64,000 nt of DNA. It comes from Okeania sp034190295 (lineage in GTDB: Bacteria > Cyanobacteriota > Cyanobacteriia > Cyanobacteriales > Microcoleaceae). The stretch covers positions 62,001-126,000 of the forward strand of contig JAXHSW010000001.1 in the NCBI GenBank assembly GCA_034190295.1, written 5' to 3'. The first letter of the stretch is position 1. Each line of letters starts with the position of its first letter. Shown piece by piece: positions 36,647-45,200 of the stretch. Under the pieces are notes generated by a model. It was not told the origin of the DNA. It was given only the letters and a program-made list of their open reading frames with translations, and ran no database searches. The position numbers were made by a program, and so were the translations under genes.

Positions 36647-37867
36647 CTAAGGTGCTAAAGCATTGCCCCGGAGAAGACTACCAATAGTTTTAGCAGTAAT
36701 CTTCATCTGAATTAAAGGATTAGCAGGTACGACAGTTTTGTACAAATAACTATCAAAAGTTAGCTTCTGCACATCCATATCAGCACACATTTCTACAAAA
36801 GCTTCGCGGGTAGCATCAGTACGATAGAATACTCTCTGTAAAATATCCAACACTTTGTAAGTCATGCCATACTTCTTATCCCACCGCTTCAGATAAAGCT
36901 TTAAATCTGCTTCAGTGGGAATAGTCGCACCATTATTAGAAGTCTCTACAATAGTTTCAGCACACATCCGAGCAGACTTAGCAGCAAAATAAATACCTTC
37001 ACCAGAAGACTTAGTTACAGTACCAGCAGCATCTCCCACTAGAGCAACTCTACCACGAACCCGACGAGGACGAGGATGTTCGGGAATTGGGTGAGCTTCT
37101 ACCTTTATAATTTCTCCACCTTCCAGACGCTTTGCAGCACGAGCACGAATACCTGCTTGTAACTGTTTAATTCTGGCCTGGTTAGGTTTCATTGTGCCAG
37201 TACCAACAGCAACGTGGTCATGTTTAGGGAATACCCAAGCATAGAAATCTGGGGAAACATCATCACCCACATACATCTCTGCTAGGTCTTCATAATATGC
37301 CATGAGATGCTCAGGGAGACGAATACGCTCTTGGAAAGCGATCGCGTAATTATAATCTCCAGCATCAATGGCCTTAGCTATACGGGAGTTGGCCCCATCA
37401 GCTCCAATAACTAAATCTACTTTTAAGGTCTTAGCTGTACCTTGGATTTCACCTTCTGAATGGTCAGAGTAATGAAGAGTGTAGGGGTCTCTATCATTAG
37501 TAGGAATATCCAGTTTATAAACTGTGCCATTAATCAGGTTAGCTCCGAGAGAAGCTGCCCGGTCTCTAAGAAAGCCATCTAAAACTTCCCGACGGCACAT
37601 ACCTATATATTCATCTTGTTTTTCTATATGGATATCCACCTCAACATTGGAGGGAGATATCATTTTCATATTTCTGACGCGGCGATCGATAATTTCTGGT
37701 GGTAGGTCAAATTCACTCACCATACACAGAGGAATAGCTCCACCGCAAGGTTTAGCATTATCTAGTTTACGTTCAAATAAATAAGTTTCAATACCTGCTT
37801 TTACTAAAGTCTCAGCAGCAGATGAACCTGCTGGGCCAGAACCAACTACAGCAACTCTTAGAGTCAA
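36647..37867 (-). CDS. chlP: Geranylgeranyl reductase
   Basis: 406 residues. N-terminal FAD-binding GxGxxG (VAVVGSGPAGSSAAETL), PCGGAIPLCMVSEFDLP, and the second FAD contact VALVGDAAGTVTKSSGEGIYFA place it as ChlP, which reduces geranylgeranyl groups to phytyl for chlorophyll a (and tocopherol) with NADPH at the thylakoid. The length and near-invariant C-terminus are as in other cyanobacteria. The start appears to be TTG at 37867 (L read as M: MTLRVAVVGSG), with GGGAGA about 7 bases upstream and no nearby ATG in frame. Single gene. Confidence 0.95.
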   Translation of the reverse strand: MTLRVAVVGSGPAGSSAAETLVKAGIETYLFERKLDNAKPCGGAIPLCMVSEFDLPPEIIDRRVRNMKMISPSNVEVDIHIEKQDEYIGMCRREVLDGFLRDRAASLGANLINGTVYKLDIPTNDRDPYTLHYSDHSEGEIQGTAKTLKVDLVIGADGANSRIAKAIDAGDYNYAIAFQERIRLPEHLMAYYEDLAEMYVGDDVSPDFYAWVFPKHDHVAVGTGTMKPNQARIKQLQAGIRARAAKRLEGGEIIKVEAHPIPEHPRPRRVRGRVALVGDAAGTVTKSSGEGIYFAAKSARMCAETIVETSNNGATIPTEADLKLYLKRWDKKYGMTYKVLDILQRVFYRTDATREAFVEMCADMDVQKLTFDSYLYKTVVPANPLIQMKITAKTIGSLLRGNALAP

Positions 37868-38143
37868 AGGTCTTCTCCCAATCTTTTTTTATACTTACCA
37901 GTTGGGATGGTATCACGGACTTGGGTGTCGTGGGTGATTCTCTGAGGGTATGTGAAGAAATTGCAACAGACCTTAATACTTTGATACTTTTTCGGAAAAT
38001 GGACTTCTTTCAAGAATTTAGAATTTAGAATGCACGAATTACCTCAAAGATCAAAATAGGCAATAGAGATATTTATTGGGAAATGAGGATTTAATTTTTG
38101 TAGTATAAATTGGCCTGAATTAATATCTTCTATTTCTTTGTTT
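37868..38143. other. Divergent spacer between chlP and yidD
   Basis: AT-rich spacer holding the promoters of both genes by position; a GAATTTAGAATTTAGAAT tract is the only repeat. No confident -35/-10 pair could be assigned. Confidence 0.4.
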
Positions 38144-38527
38144 ATGAATAAAATTGCTGTTGCTTTGATTGACGGATATCAACAGTACATTTCGCCGAGA
38201 AAAGGATTTTCTTGTGCCCATAGAATATTGTACGATGATGAATCTTGTTCTCAATATATTAAGCGTATGTTTATGGAGCAAGATTTTTCGACAGCTATTC
38301 AAGCTGCAGGTCAAAGGTTTAAAGCTTGTAAAGAGGCTAATCAGACTTTGAAGTTACAGGCAGTTAGTCTCGAAAAGAAATCCAAAAAAAAACAAGGTTC
38401 TAAGTTAATTAATTGTTGCGGTGATGTAGCGGAAGAGAGCTGTGAGTCTGTATTGCCAGACTGTAATTGTGATGGCTGTGATTTTCCAGAATTAGATTGT
38501 AGTCCAGACTTTGACTGTTGTGGTTAA
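38144..38527 (+). CDS. YidD-like membrane insertion factor with Cys-rich tail
   Basis: 127 residues from ATG 38144 (the frame also has a TTG two codons upstream). The first 65 residues match YidD (DUF37): ALIDGYQQYISPRKGFSCAH...ESCSQYIKRMF, with the family's two Cys retained but the usual 'yPTC' replaced by ILYDDESC. YidD helps the YidC insertase place proteins in the inner membrane. The tail is unusual: Lys-rich (KKSKKKQG), then Cys/Asp-rich with CCGDVAEESC and CNCDGCDFPELDC up to a terminal CCG, a possible metal or redox site. Similar extensions are known in some cyanobacterial homologues, but its function is not. Confidence 0.75.
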   Translation: MNKIAVALIDGYQQYISPRKGFSCAHRILYDDESCSQYIKRMFMEQDFSTAIQAAGQRFKACKEANQTLKLQAVSLEKKSKKKQGSKLINCCGDVAEESCESVLPDCNCDGCDFPELDCSPDFDCCG

Positions 38528-38536
38528 TAATTAATT

Positions 38537-38622
38537 ATTACGCATAAACACTATATTGACTGAGGGCGAATACCATTCGCCCCTACAGATGGTGTTTTCA
38601 AGGTGATTCTGCGTAAGTCCTG
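38537..38622. repeat. Family B inverted-repeat element
   Basis: Left end TTACGCATAA (degenerate), core GAGGGCGAATACCATTCGCC, right end TGCGTAAGTCCTG. Confidence 0.72.
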
Positions 38623-38766
38623 TAGCTGAAACATGAATGTTAATCTCCTTATACTATAAATTTTCGGTGGTGGTGCATTGTAATTATTTTTGTTACCAGA
38701 CACAGTAGTGGGAGCATCTTGCTCCCTTGCTTGGAGGATGCCCTAACTCGCTTGGAGGATGCCCTA

Positions 38767-38895
38767 ATATCATGTTCGGATAATTACTTATAATAAAATT
38801 TTTGTTTGTAGTTGGGCTTTAGCCCTTACAATACTTACTATTAGGGCTAAAGCCCAACTACGAGCCTATTATAACTGTTCTACCGAACATGATAT
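38767..38895. repeat. Family A element with central 18-bp palindrome arms
   Basis: Perfect 13-bp terminal repeats ATATCATGTTCGG / CCGAACATGATAT. Inside, GTAGTTGGGCTTTAGCCC (38808-38825) and its exact reverse complement (38844-38861) flank an 18-nt loop, so the whole element can fold into nested hairpins. 129 bases, no ORF. Confidence 0.88.
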
Positions 38896-38996
38896 AACTC
38901 GCGGGCAGGATGGCGGAAATAACTGGTTACAAAATCCTAAAAGCCTTACTTTTGACTTTTAACTTTTGACTTCCGCGTAGCGGTACTAGCTTATTC

Positions 38997-40025
38997 CTAT
39001 TTACCATTACTATGCAGGACTACCAAATTTTCAATTACTTTGTCAATCAGATCGCAACCTTGTTCCACGGTTTCCACTTTTGCTAATTGACCCCGCAACT
39101 CCCCTGCTCCAGGAAAACCCTTAGCATACCAAGTCATGTGTTTGCGGGCTTGCCGAATCCCGCGATCGCCTTTATATTCCCATAGTGCTTGTAAATGTTC
39201 TTTAGCACATTCCAGTTTTTCTACTGCAGTGGGTGATACTTTTTCTGCACCATTTTTCAAGAAATAATCAATTTCTCCCACTAAAAAAGGATAACCCAAA
39301 GTTCCACGAGAACACATTACCCCATCAGCACCAGTTTCTTCCAAACAACGTATTGCAGCATCCACAGAAAAAATATCCCCATTAGCAATAACTGGAATAG
39401 AAAGTATTTCCTTAACTTTTTTAATCCACTCCCATCTTGCTGGTCCATTATATCCTTGGGAACGAGTCCGACCATGTAAAGTTAACATTTGGGCGCCAGC
39501 ATCTTCCATTCTTTTAGCAAATTCAAGGATATTAATTTCTTGATTATTCCAACCAATTCTTGTTTTTACAGTAACAGGAACAGGTACAGCTTTTACGACT
39601 TTACTAACAATTTCTCCAGCCAATTCTGGCTGTCTTAATAATGAAGAACCACCACCATTTTTAGTGATTTTATTAACAGGACAACCCATATTAATATCAA
39701 CAGTATCAGCTCCTTCTTCTACTGCCATTTCTGCTGCTTCTGCCAAGAAATCCGGGCGACAATCAAATAATTGAATACTTATTGGTCGCTCATTATTATC
39801 AACCTCCATTATTTGAGGTAATTCTTTCACATAATGTAATCCTGTAGCATTCACCATCTCGGTATACATCATTGACTCTGGAGCATGACGACGTACTAGA
39901 CGACGAAATACTAAATCTGTTACTCCTGATAATGGTGATTGAAGTACACGACTTTTTACTTCAAAATTACCAATTTTGAGTGGAGTAGCTAATTTTTGTT
40001 TTAATTCAGGAGATAGAACAGTCAT
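38997..40025 (-). CDS. tRNA-dihydrouridine synthase (Dus family)
   Basis: 342 residues, FMN-dependent TIM barrel. Characteristic blocks: SPLSGVTDLVFRRLVRRH, YTEMVNATGLHY, SIQLFDCRPD, the catalytic-Cys motif DINMGCPVNKITKNGGGSSL and VPVTVKTRIGW, LTLHGRTRSQGY, IANGDIFS. It reduces uridines in the tRNA D-loop with NADPH. The pattern fits the DusB-like bacterial group, but the subtype is not assigned. The start codon at 40025 directly follows GATAACTAATAACTGAA, the same repeat-type leader as the ABC gene at 32845. Confidence 0.93.
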   Translation of the reverse strand: MTVLSPELKQKLATPLKIGNFEVKSRVLQSPLSGVTDLVFRRLVRRHAPESMMYTEMVNATGLHYVKELPQIMEVDNNERPISIQLFDCRPDFLAEAAEMAVEEGADTVDINMGCPVNKITKNGGGSSLLRQPELAGEIVSKVVKAVPVPVTVKTRIGWNNQEINILEFAKRMEDAGAQMLTLHGRTRSQGYNGPARWEWIKKVKEILSIPVIANGDIFSVDAAIRCLEETGADGVMCSRGTLGYPFLVGEIDYFLKNGAEKVSPTAVEKLECAKEHLQALWEYKGDRGIRQARKHMTWYAKGFPGAGELRGQLAKVETVEQGCDLIDKVIENLVVLHSNGK

Positions 40026-40326
40026 TTCAGTTATTAGTTATCAGTACTTATGGATGATTTAGGAGGCAATAATATCCGAAATTTCCTTTTTTATACTATT
40101 AAAAGGGGAGGCTATGCAGCGCTGAATATTTCATCGTAATTATTTGTCATTTAGCAACTCCTAAATCAGTCTGTTTTCAGAGTATAGCGCGATGGCCTTC
40201 AACTCGTCAAGGAAGTTAGGGCGATCGCTCTTTTACCGCTTTAGGGATAGCGATCGCTATTTTTTCTGCAATTTTGCTCGTTCTCTGGTACAATTGAAAA
40301 GTTAATAATTACAGAGCAGAAAATCC
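40026..40326. other. Upstream region of the toxin-antitoxin genes
   Basis: Carries the left copy (40174-40228) of a direct repeat that recurs at 41993-42046 on the far side of the cassette. Also AGTTATTAGTTATCAG next to the dus start. Confidence 0.6.
40174..40228. repeat. Left direct repeat flanking the TA cassette
   Basis: TTTTCAGAGTATAGCGCGAT, then GCCTTCAACTCGTCAAGG, ending GGGCGATCGCT; the right copy differs by two missing bases and about eight substitutions. Confidence 0.75.
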
Positions 40327-40707
40327 ATGCTGCCAGTCATTGCAGAACATATAGAAATCGCTCCAGGGATATCTGGAGGGGAAGCTCAGATTGTAGGGTG
40401 CGGGATTAAGGTACGAGATGTGGTAATCTGGCACGAGAAAATGAGGCTTTCTCCCAAGCAGATAGTCTCGCAATATCCGATGTTGTCTTTGTCCGATGTT
40501 CACGCTGCTTTGGCTTATTATTACGATCGCCAAGAGGAAATAGAACAACAAATTGCTGGAGAGGCTACAGAACTAACGTCAATAGTGCCACGATTGACAA
40601 AAGAAGAATGGTTGGCTTCTCTGAGGAAGTTTCGAGGTTCTATTCATGTTTCTGGGGAGCCTTTGAGCGTCACTGTGGTTAAAGCACGTCAGAAGCAGCG
40701 CTATTGA
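40327..40707 (+). CDS. DUF433 antitoxin-like protein
   Basis: 126 residues with a DUF433 winged-helix region (ISGGEAQIVGCGIKVRDVVIW ... LSPKQIVSQYPMLSLSDVHA ... ALAYYYDRQEEIEQQI), the DNA-binding half often paired with a PIN or DUF5615 toxin. A C-terminal segment (RLTKEEWLASLRKFRGSI) could embrace the toxin. Its stop overlaps the PIN gene start by 4 bases (TTGA), so the two are translationally coupled. Likely represses its own operon. The three genes at 40327-41516 look richer in G+C than their surroundings. Confidence 0.8.
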   Translation: MLPVIAEHIEIAPGISGGEAQIVGCGIKVRDVVIWHEKMRLSPKQIVSQYPMLSLSDVHAALAYYYDRQEEIEQQIAGEATELTSIVPRLTKEEWLASLRKFRGSIHVSGEPLSVTVVKARQKQRY

Positions 40708-41141
40708 TCTATTTGGATACTAGCGTAGTAGTTCCGCTTTACTGGTCGGAAGCACTTACCAATACTGTTGAGGAGTTATTGGTAAATGAGCCGGAATTAG
40801 GATTGAGCGATTTGGCCATAGTGGAGTTTTGTTCGGCGATCGCCCGTCGGGTGAGAATGGGGGAAATTTCCCGAGAGTCTGCCAGAGAAATAATTGAGCA
40901 ATTTCAAGCTCATATTGATGCGGAACTCTATGCTCTAATTGAGGTAGAACCAATGCACTATAGAATTGCACTGCAGTGGGTCGGTGGGTTGGAAACGTCT
41001 TTGCGAACTTTAGATGCTCTGCACTTGGCGATCGCTTATTGTCGGGATATTACTTTGGTTACGGCTGACTCAGTTTTGGCAAATAGCGCGGAGTTTTTGG
41101 GAGTTGTGGTGCAACTTTTAGAACCAACTGCACAGAGGTAA
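40704..41141 (+). CDS. PIN-domain toxin (VapC-like)
   Basis: 145 residues starting at TTG 40704 in the antitoxin's last codons (MIYLDTSVVVPLYWSE). Four acidic PIN residues are in place: D5 (YLDTS), E in AIVEFCSAIARR, D in RTLDALHLAIAY and D in LVTADSVLA. PIN toxins are Mg2+-dependent ribonucleases, often cutting tRNA or rRNA. Partner is the overlapping DUF433 protein. The next gene, on the other strand, ends 9 bases away. Confidence 0.87.
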   Translation: MIYLDTSVVVPLYWSEALTNTVEELLVNEPELGLSDLAIVEFCSAIARRVRMGEISRESAREIIEQFQAHIDAELYALIEVEPMHYRIALQWVGGLETSLRTLDALHLAIAYCRDITLVTADSVLANSAEFLGVVVQLLEPTAQR

Positions 41142-41150
41142 AACGAATAG

Positions 41151-41516
41151 TCATTTGCTAGTATCCCCCTGGCGGCGAAGTGCTTTATGTACTTCTGGAT
41201 CGCTTCCGTACTTAGCGATCCTCTCTCGTAATCGGATAATGCCCGGATGAGGATTTATCTCTTGAGCTTTTCGTTGTTGGTAGCTCCACTCCAACCAATC
41301 AGTAACGTATTTACCGACGGTTTCGCGATCGCTCAAATAATACAAAATCGTTGCATAAACTTGTTCTAAGGTGATAGTTGCAAATTGTTTCTCGATTTCT
41401 TCTGGGGATAACTTTCGATGGATGTATTCATACAGGATATTCTCGATGCCAACTCGAGTACCTTTGAGCCGAATATCGTTCGGAGTAAAAAAGTCGAAGT
41501 AGTCTTCTAATTTCAT
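41151..41516 (-). CDS. Second DUF433 protein, no toxin partner
   Basis: 121 residues: YFDFFTPNDIRLKGTRVGIE, SPEEIEKQFATITLEQVYATILYYLSDRE is the DUF433 core; a basic C-terminal stretch (RLRERIAKYGSDPEVHKALR) follows. It is convergent with the PIN gene. In many cyanobacteria such a gene precedes a DUF5615 or PIN toxin; none follows here, so it is an orphan antitoxin or acts against the PIN toxin. Start ATG 41516, with GAGGTATAAACT upstream serving as Shine-Dalgarno. Confidence 0.78.
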   Translation of the reverse strand: MKLEDYFDFFTPNDIRLKGTRVGIENILYEYIHRKLSPEEIEKQFATITLEQVYATILYYLSDRETVGKYVTDWLEWSYQQRKAQEINPHPGIIRLRERIAKYGSDPEVHKALRRQGDTSK

Positions 41517-41557
41517 AGTTTATACCTCCATCTCGTATTTAGTAGTTATCAGGACTT

Positions 41558-41779
41558 ATATCATGTCCGGATAATTAGTGATAAAAAAACTTTCTCCTTC
41601 TTTTCCTGTTCTCCTTCTTTTCCTGTTCTCCTTCTTTTCCTGTTCTTCTTCTTCCTTCTCCCTTCTTCTTTCTTCCCCTCCTGGGAGGGGTTAGGGGTGG
41701 GTAGACTCCTGAGGACTGACTCCTGAGGACTGACTCCTCAGTCGTTATTTATTTATAACTGTTCAAGCGGACATGATAT
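41558..41779. repeat. Family A inverted-repeat (MITE-like) element
   Basis: ATATCATGTCCGG at left, GCGGACATGATAT at right; 222 bases, filled with TTTTCCTGTTCTCCTTC repeats, CCCCTCCTGGGAGGGG and CTCCTGAGGACTGA repeats. Confidence 0.82.
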
Positions 41780-41864
41780 TACGCATAACCACCATATCTA
41801 GTAGGGGCGAATGGCATTCGCCCCATACAGATAGCGTATTGTCTAAGAATTTGCGTAAGTCCTG
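41779..41864. repeat. Family B inverted-repeat element
   Basis: Starts TTACGCATAACC directly at the end of the family A copy; core TAGGGGCGAATGGCATTCGC; right end TGCGTAAGTCCTG. Confidence 0.75.
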
Positions 41865-41992
41865 GTTATCATATAATTGAAAAAATCAATTGACATTATT
41901 ATAGCAACGGTTTTCGATTTGTTAAGGTAGCAAAAAGCGATCGCTTATTCTAATAGTTTTGTCATCTTTTGATTGGTTTTCTAGTGGTTATT

Positions 41993-42046
41993 TTTCAGAG
42001 TAGCGCGATTGCGTTCAATTCGTCAAGGTGGTTTGGGACGATCGCT
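41993..42046. repeat. Right direct repeat flanking the TA cassette
   Basis: TTTTTCAGAGTAGCGCGATT, TTCAATTCGTCAAGG, ending GGGACGATCGCT; same orientation as the copy at 40174. Confidence 0.75.
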
Positions 42047-42087
42047 AGAAGCTTCAGTCAGGCGATCGCTCTTTCCTCATCTGCGAC

Positions 42088-42155
42088 AAAAAAAATCTGC
42101 CCTTGCACGAGTCCTGGATGCTGAGAGCAAATGATACTCGGCCTAATCTGGGCAG
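42088..42155 (-). terminator. Rho-independent terminator of the giant secreted-protein gene
   Basis: On the reverse strand CTGCCC (42155-42150) pairs with GGGCAG (42102-42097), with an inner CGAGT/ACTCG stem, followed by ATTTTTTTT. It lies about 100 bases after the gene's stop. Confidence 0.75.
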
Positions 42156-42257
42156 GTTTTGAGAAGTGAAAATTGTTTGATGTTTCTGTGAAGGTTCAAA
42201 ATGACTCCTGGGGGTAGTGCTGTTGAGCTGCTACCCAAATAGCGCTCGCTCTATCCA

Positions 42258-45200
42258 TTAGGTGGCAGAAAGGGTTAGATTGTAATCTGTCTCGCTGCTG
42301 CCAGACACTAGAACAAAATAAGTACCTGCTGATAGGGGAATATTGATAGATTCAGATTCGCTACCACCATTAGATGAACTGGCGAAACTACCACCACTAC
42401 TGTTTAACAGTCGTACATCTGCATCGGCAGTCAATTCGCCTAAGTTGAGGCTGAAATTGCTGTCTACTGACAAGTCAAAACGATAGTAGTCGCTGGTATC
42501 AACTGAATTTAGTGAATCGCTCAAGTTCCTTGTACCGCTTAAAATACCAATATTTAAAGCATTGTCGGTGGTGTTTCCAGAACCATCTAATACAGCGTTA
42601 GCTCCCAAATTCAGATTGTAATCAGTTTCACTGCTGCCAGATACCTGTACAAAATAGGTTCCTGGAGCCAGGATACGGTTAAGAGATTCAGCGGTTGTGC
42701 CAGCTTCACGAGAAGAACCNNNNNNNNNNNNNNNNNNNNNNNNNNNNNNNNNNNNNNNNNNNNNNNNNNNNNNNNNNNNNNNNNNNNNNNNNNNNNNNNN
42801 NNNNNNNNNNNNNNNNNNNCAGCGGTTGTGCCAGCTTCACGAGAAGAACCAATGGTAGCACCGCTACTGTCGGACAATGCCACATCTGCATCCGCAGTTA
42901 ATCCATTCAGGGTCAGGTCTAATTGGTAAGCTTGAGAATTTTCTCCTGCTGCTAATTCAAAACTATAGTAGTCGCTAGTGTCAACTTGATTGAGTTTCCC
43001 TGTTAATGCTTGAGGTTCGCTCAAAGTATTCAGGTTAGAAGCTGTTTCTGTTGTATCTCCTCCCTGGTCTGGAATTGAAGTAGCTCCCAAATTCAGATTG
43101 TAATCAGTTTCACTGCTGCCAGATACCTGTACAAAATAGGTTCCTGGAGCCAGGATACGGTTAAGAGATTCAGCGGTTGTGCCAGCTTCACGAGAAGAAC
43201 CAATGGTAGCACCGCTACTGTCGGACAATGCCACATCTGCATCCGCAGTTAATCCATTCAGGGTCAGGTCTAATTGGTAAGCTTGAGAATTGTCTCCTGC
43301 TGCTAATTCAAAACTATAGTAGTCCCTGTTATTACCACCCCCAATAGAGTTACTTAACAGTTGAGGTTGACTCAAACCACCAATATTTAAAGCCTTATCT
43401 CTAGTATCTCCCGGATCGCCTGCATTTGTAAACTCAAAAGATAAGGGCGAATTCAAAACATTACCTGCTCGATCGCTAATCATGGAAGCATCGATCGCTA
43501 CTTGATAACTGCCTCGCTTTAGGGTCTTTTCTGGTAAAATTACCAGACGACGGTCGGAAGGTGTTTCTACGGTACTGAGAGCGATCGCTTTATCATCACC
43601 ACCTCCAGGCTTACCATTTTTACCTAGATTTGTCAAGCTAATGCCCGATAGATTAATTAAGGAAGTGTCGATCGCTTCATCGAATTTAACCGTTATCGCT
43701 GGAACATTGGGTACGGAGCTATTTGCGCCCGGAGTTGTAGTCGTAACTTGAGGGGCGAAGGTATCCTCAACTAGGTTAAATGTTAACGCATCGGATAAGG
43801 TACTGTTACCACCTGTATCGGTTGCCCGGACTTGAATCTCCACTGTATTGGAATCTGGGGTAATATTAGGTGCGACTGCTTCCAGTTCAAATGGGAAGGA
43901 AACGTCATTGCGCACCACTTCCCCATTCACCAATAATTCTACATTCCGCACCTGCACGTCATCCCGAATATTGGCATTAATGGGAATAGTCGTACCTTCA
44001 ATTACCTGAATACCTTGAGCATTTGAGTCTATATCTATTTCCTCGCTGCTAATAGTAACTTTAGGTGCTTTTTCTTCGCTGTCAAAAGCACGATAGTTAA
44101 TTACTTGTAACCCGCTGCTGTCGTCCGCAACGAAGGCTATTCCAGAAGCAACTGCCACATCGCGAGCGTTTCCGGAAGTGTCGAACTCGGTGATAAATTT
44201 ATCGGTAGCTTTAGCATTGGCAACATTATAAACGGATAGACCGTTATTACCAGCAGCAATTAAACCTAGACCGGAACCGTTGAGGGCAATATCCCGACTA
44301 ACGAAGGGAGAATCTGCACCACTAATGAGTTTTGGTTTTGTCGGGTCGGATACATCAATAGTTTGTAAACCAGTACCTGCTACATATCCGGTACCATTAC
44401 CTGCGGATATTCCTACATCAGAAGATCGTGCAGGAACTTTCAATTGACCTTCTACAGTTGCGTTACCATCAATGTCGATGACGGATAAAGTGTCGGAACC
44501 ATTAGTAAAGGTATATAATTTGCTTCCTTCTTTAGCAATATCGGTTATTGTACCGTTTCCAGGTATGGTAGTAGTTTCCAGAGTTTGTCCGGTTAATAAA
44601 TCTATTCCCCATAAAGAATTTTCTACTGTTGCATAGGCAATACCATTGGTAACTTCGACTTTATTTGTGTTTATGTTGATGGTCTGCTGGAGGTTAGGTT
44701 GCATTGGGTCGGAGACATCCACCAGATGTAAGCCACCATCATTAGATGCAACTGCGGCAATTTGTAAATTTGGATCGACTGCCACATCGGTAGCATCTCC
44801 TTCTAGGTCGAGTTGACCCATAACTACTGGGTTATCGAATTGGGAAGCATCCACTAAGGCGATTCCGTGGGAACCTGTGGCAACGTAGGCAGTTTGGTTT
44901 CCGGTATCGGTGGTGGAACCTTCTACGACGACAGCTTTGGCATTACCTTCGAGGGGGAGACTGGATATGATACCTGTAGGGAAAGAAAGACCTTCTAGCG
45001 GGTTGAGTCCTTGTTCGATTTCGGCGAGGTCGTTAATACCATCCTTGTCAGTATCAGATTTTTTCGCAGATGTGCCGATGATATCCTCTGCTTCGGCACT
45101 CAAACCATCATTATCACCATCAGCAGAATCAGGTGTCGAAAAAACAGCTCTGGGAATTTCAAATGAACTACCGCTTGCTCCTGTTGAAAAAGTTGTTATT

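Larger units (their letters stand above)
38528..38996. other. Intergenic region with family B and A elements
   Basis: Family B copy (38537-38622), the palindromic GGGAGCATCTTGCTCCC (38710-38726), a duplicated GCTTGGAGGATGCCCTAA, then family A copy 38767-38895. No gene. Confidence 0.65.
41517..42257. other. Intergenic region with elements and terminator
   Basis: Family A copy (41558-41779) abutted by family B copy (41779-41864), right TA-flanking repeat (41993-42046), and the terminator of the giant gene (42088-42155). A tRNA D-arm-like TGGATAGAGCGAGCGC (reverse strand, about 42240-42255) follows the giant gene's stop. No gene. Confidence 0.65.

Noticed and set aside
42240..42262. tRNA gene suggested by TGGATAGAGCGAGCGC on the reverse strand
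   Set aside because: Only a D-arm-like stretch; no anticodon stem, T-arm (TTCGA) or acceptor stem follows.
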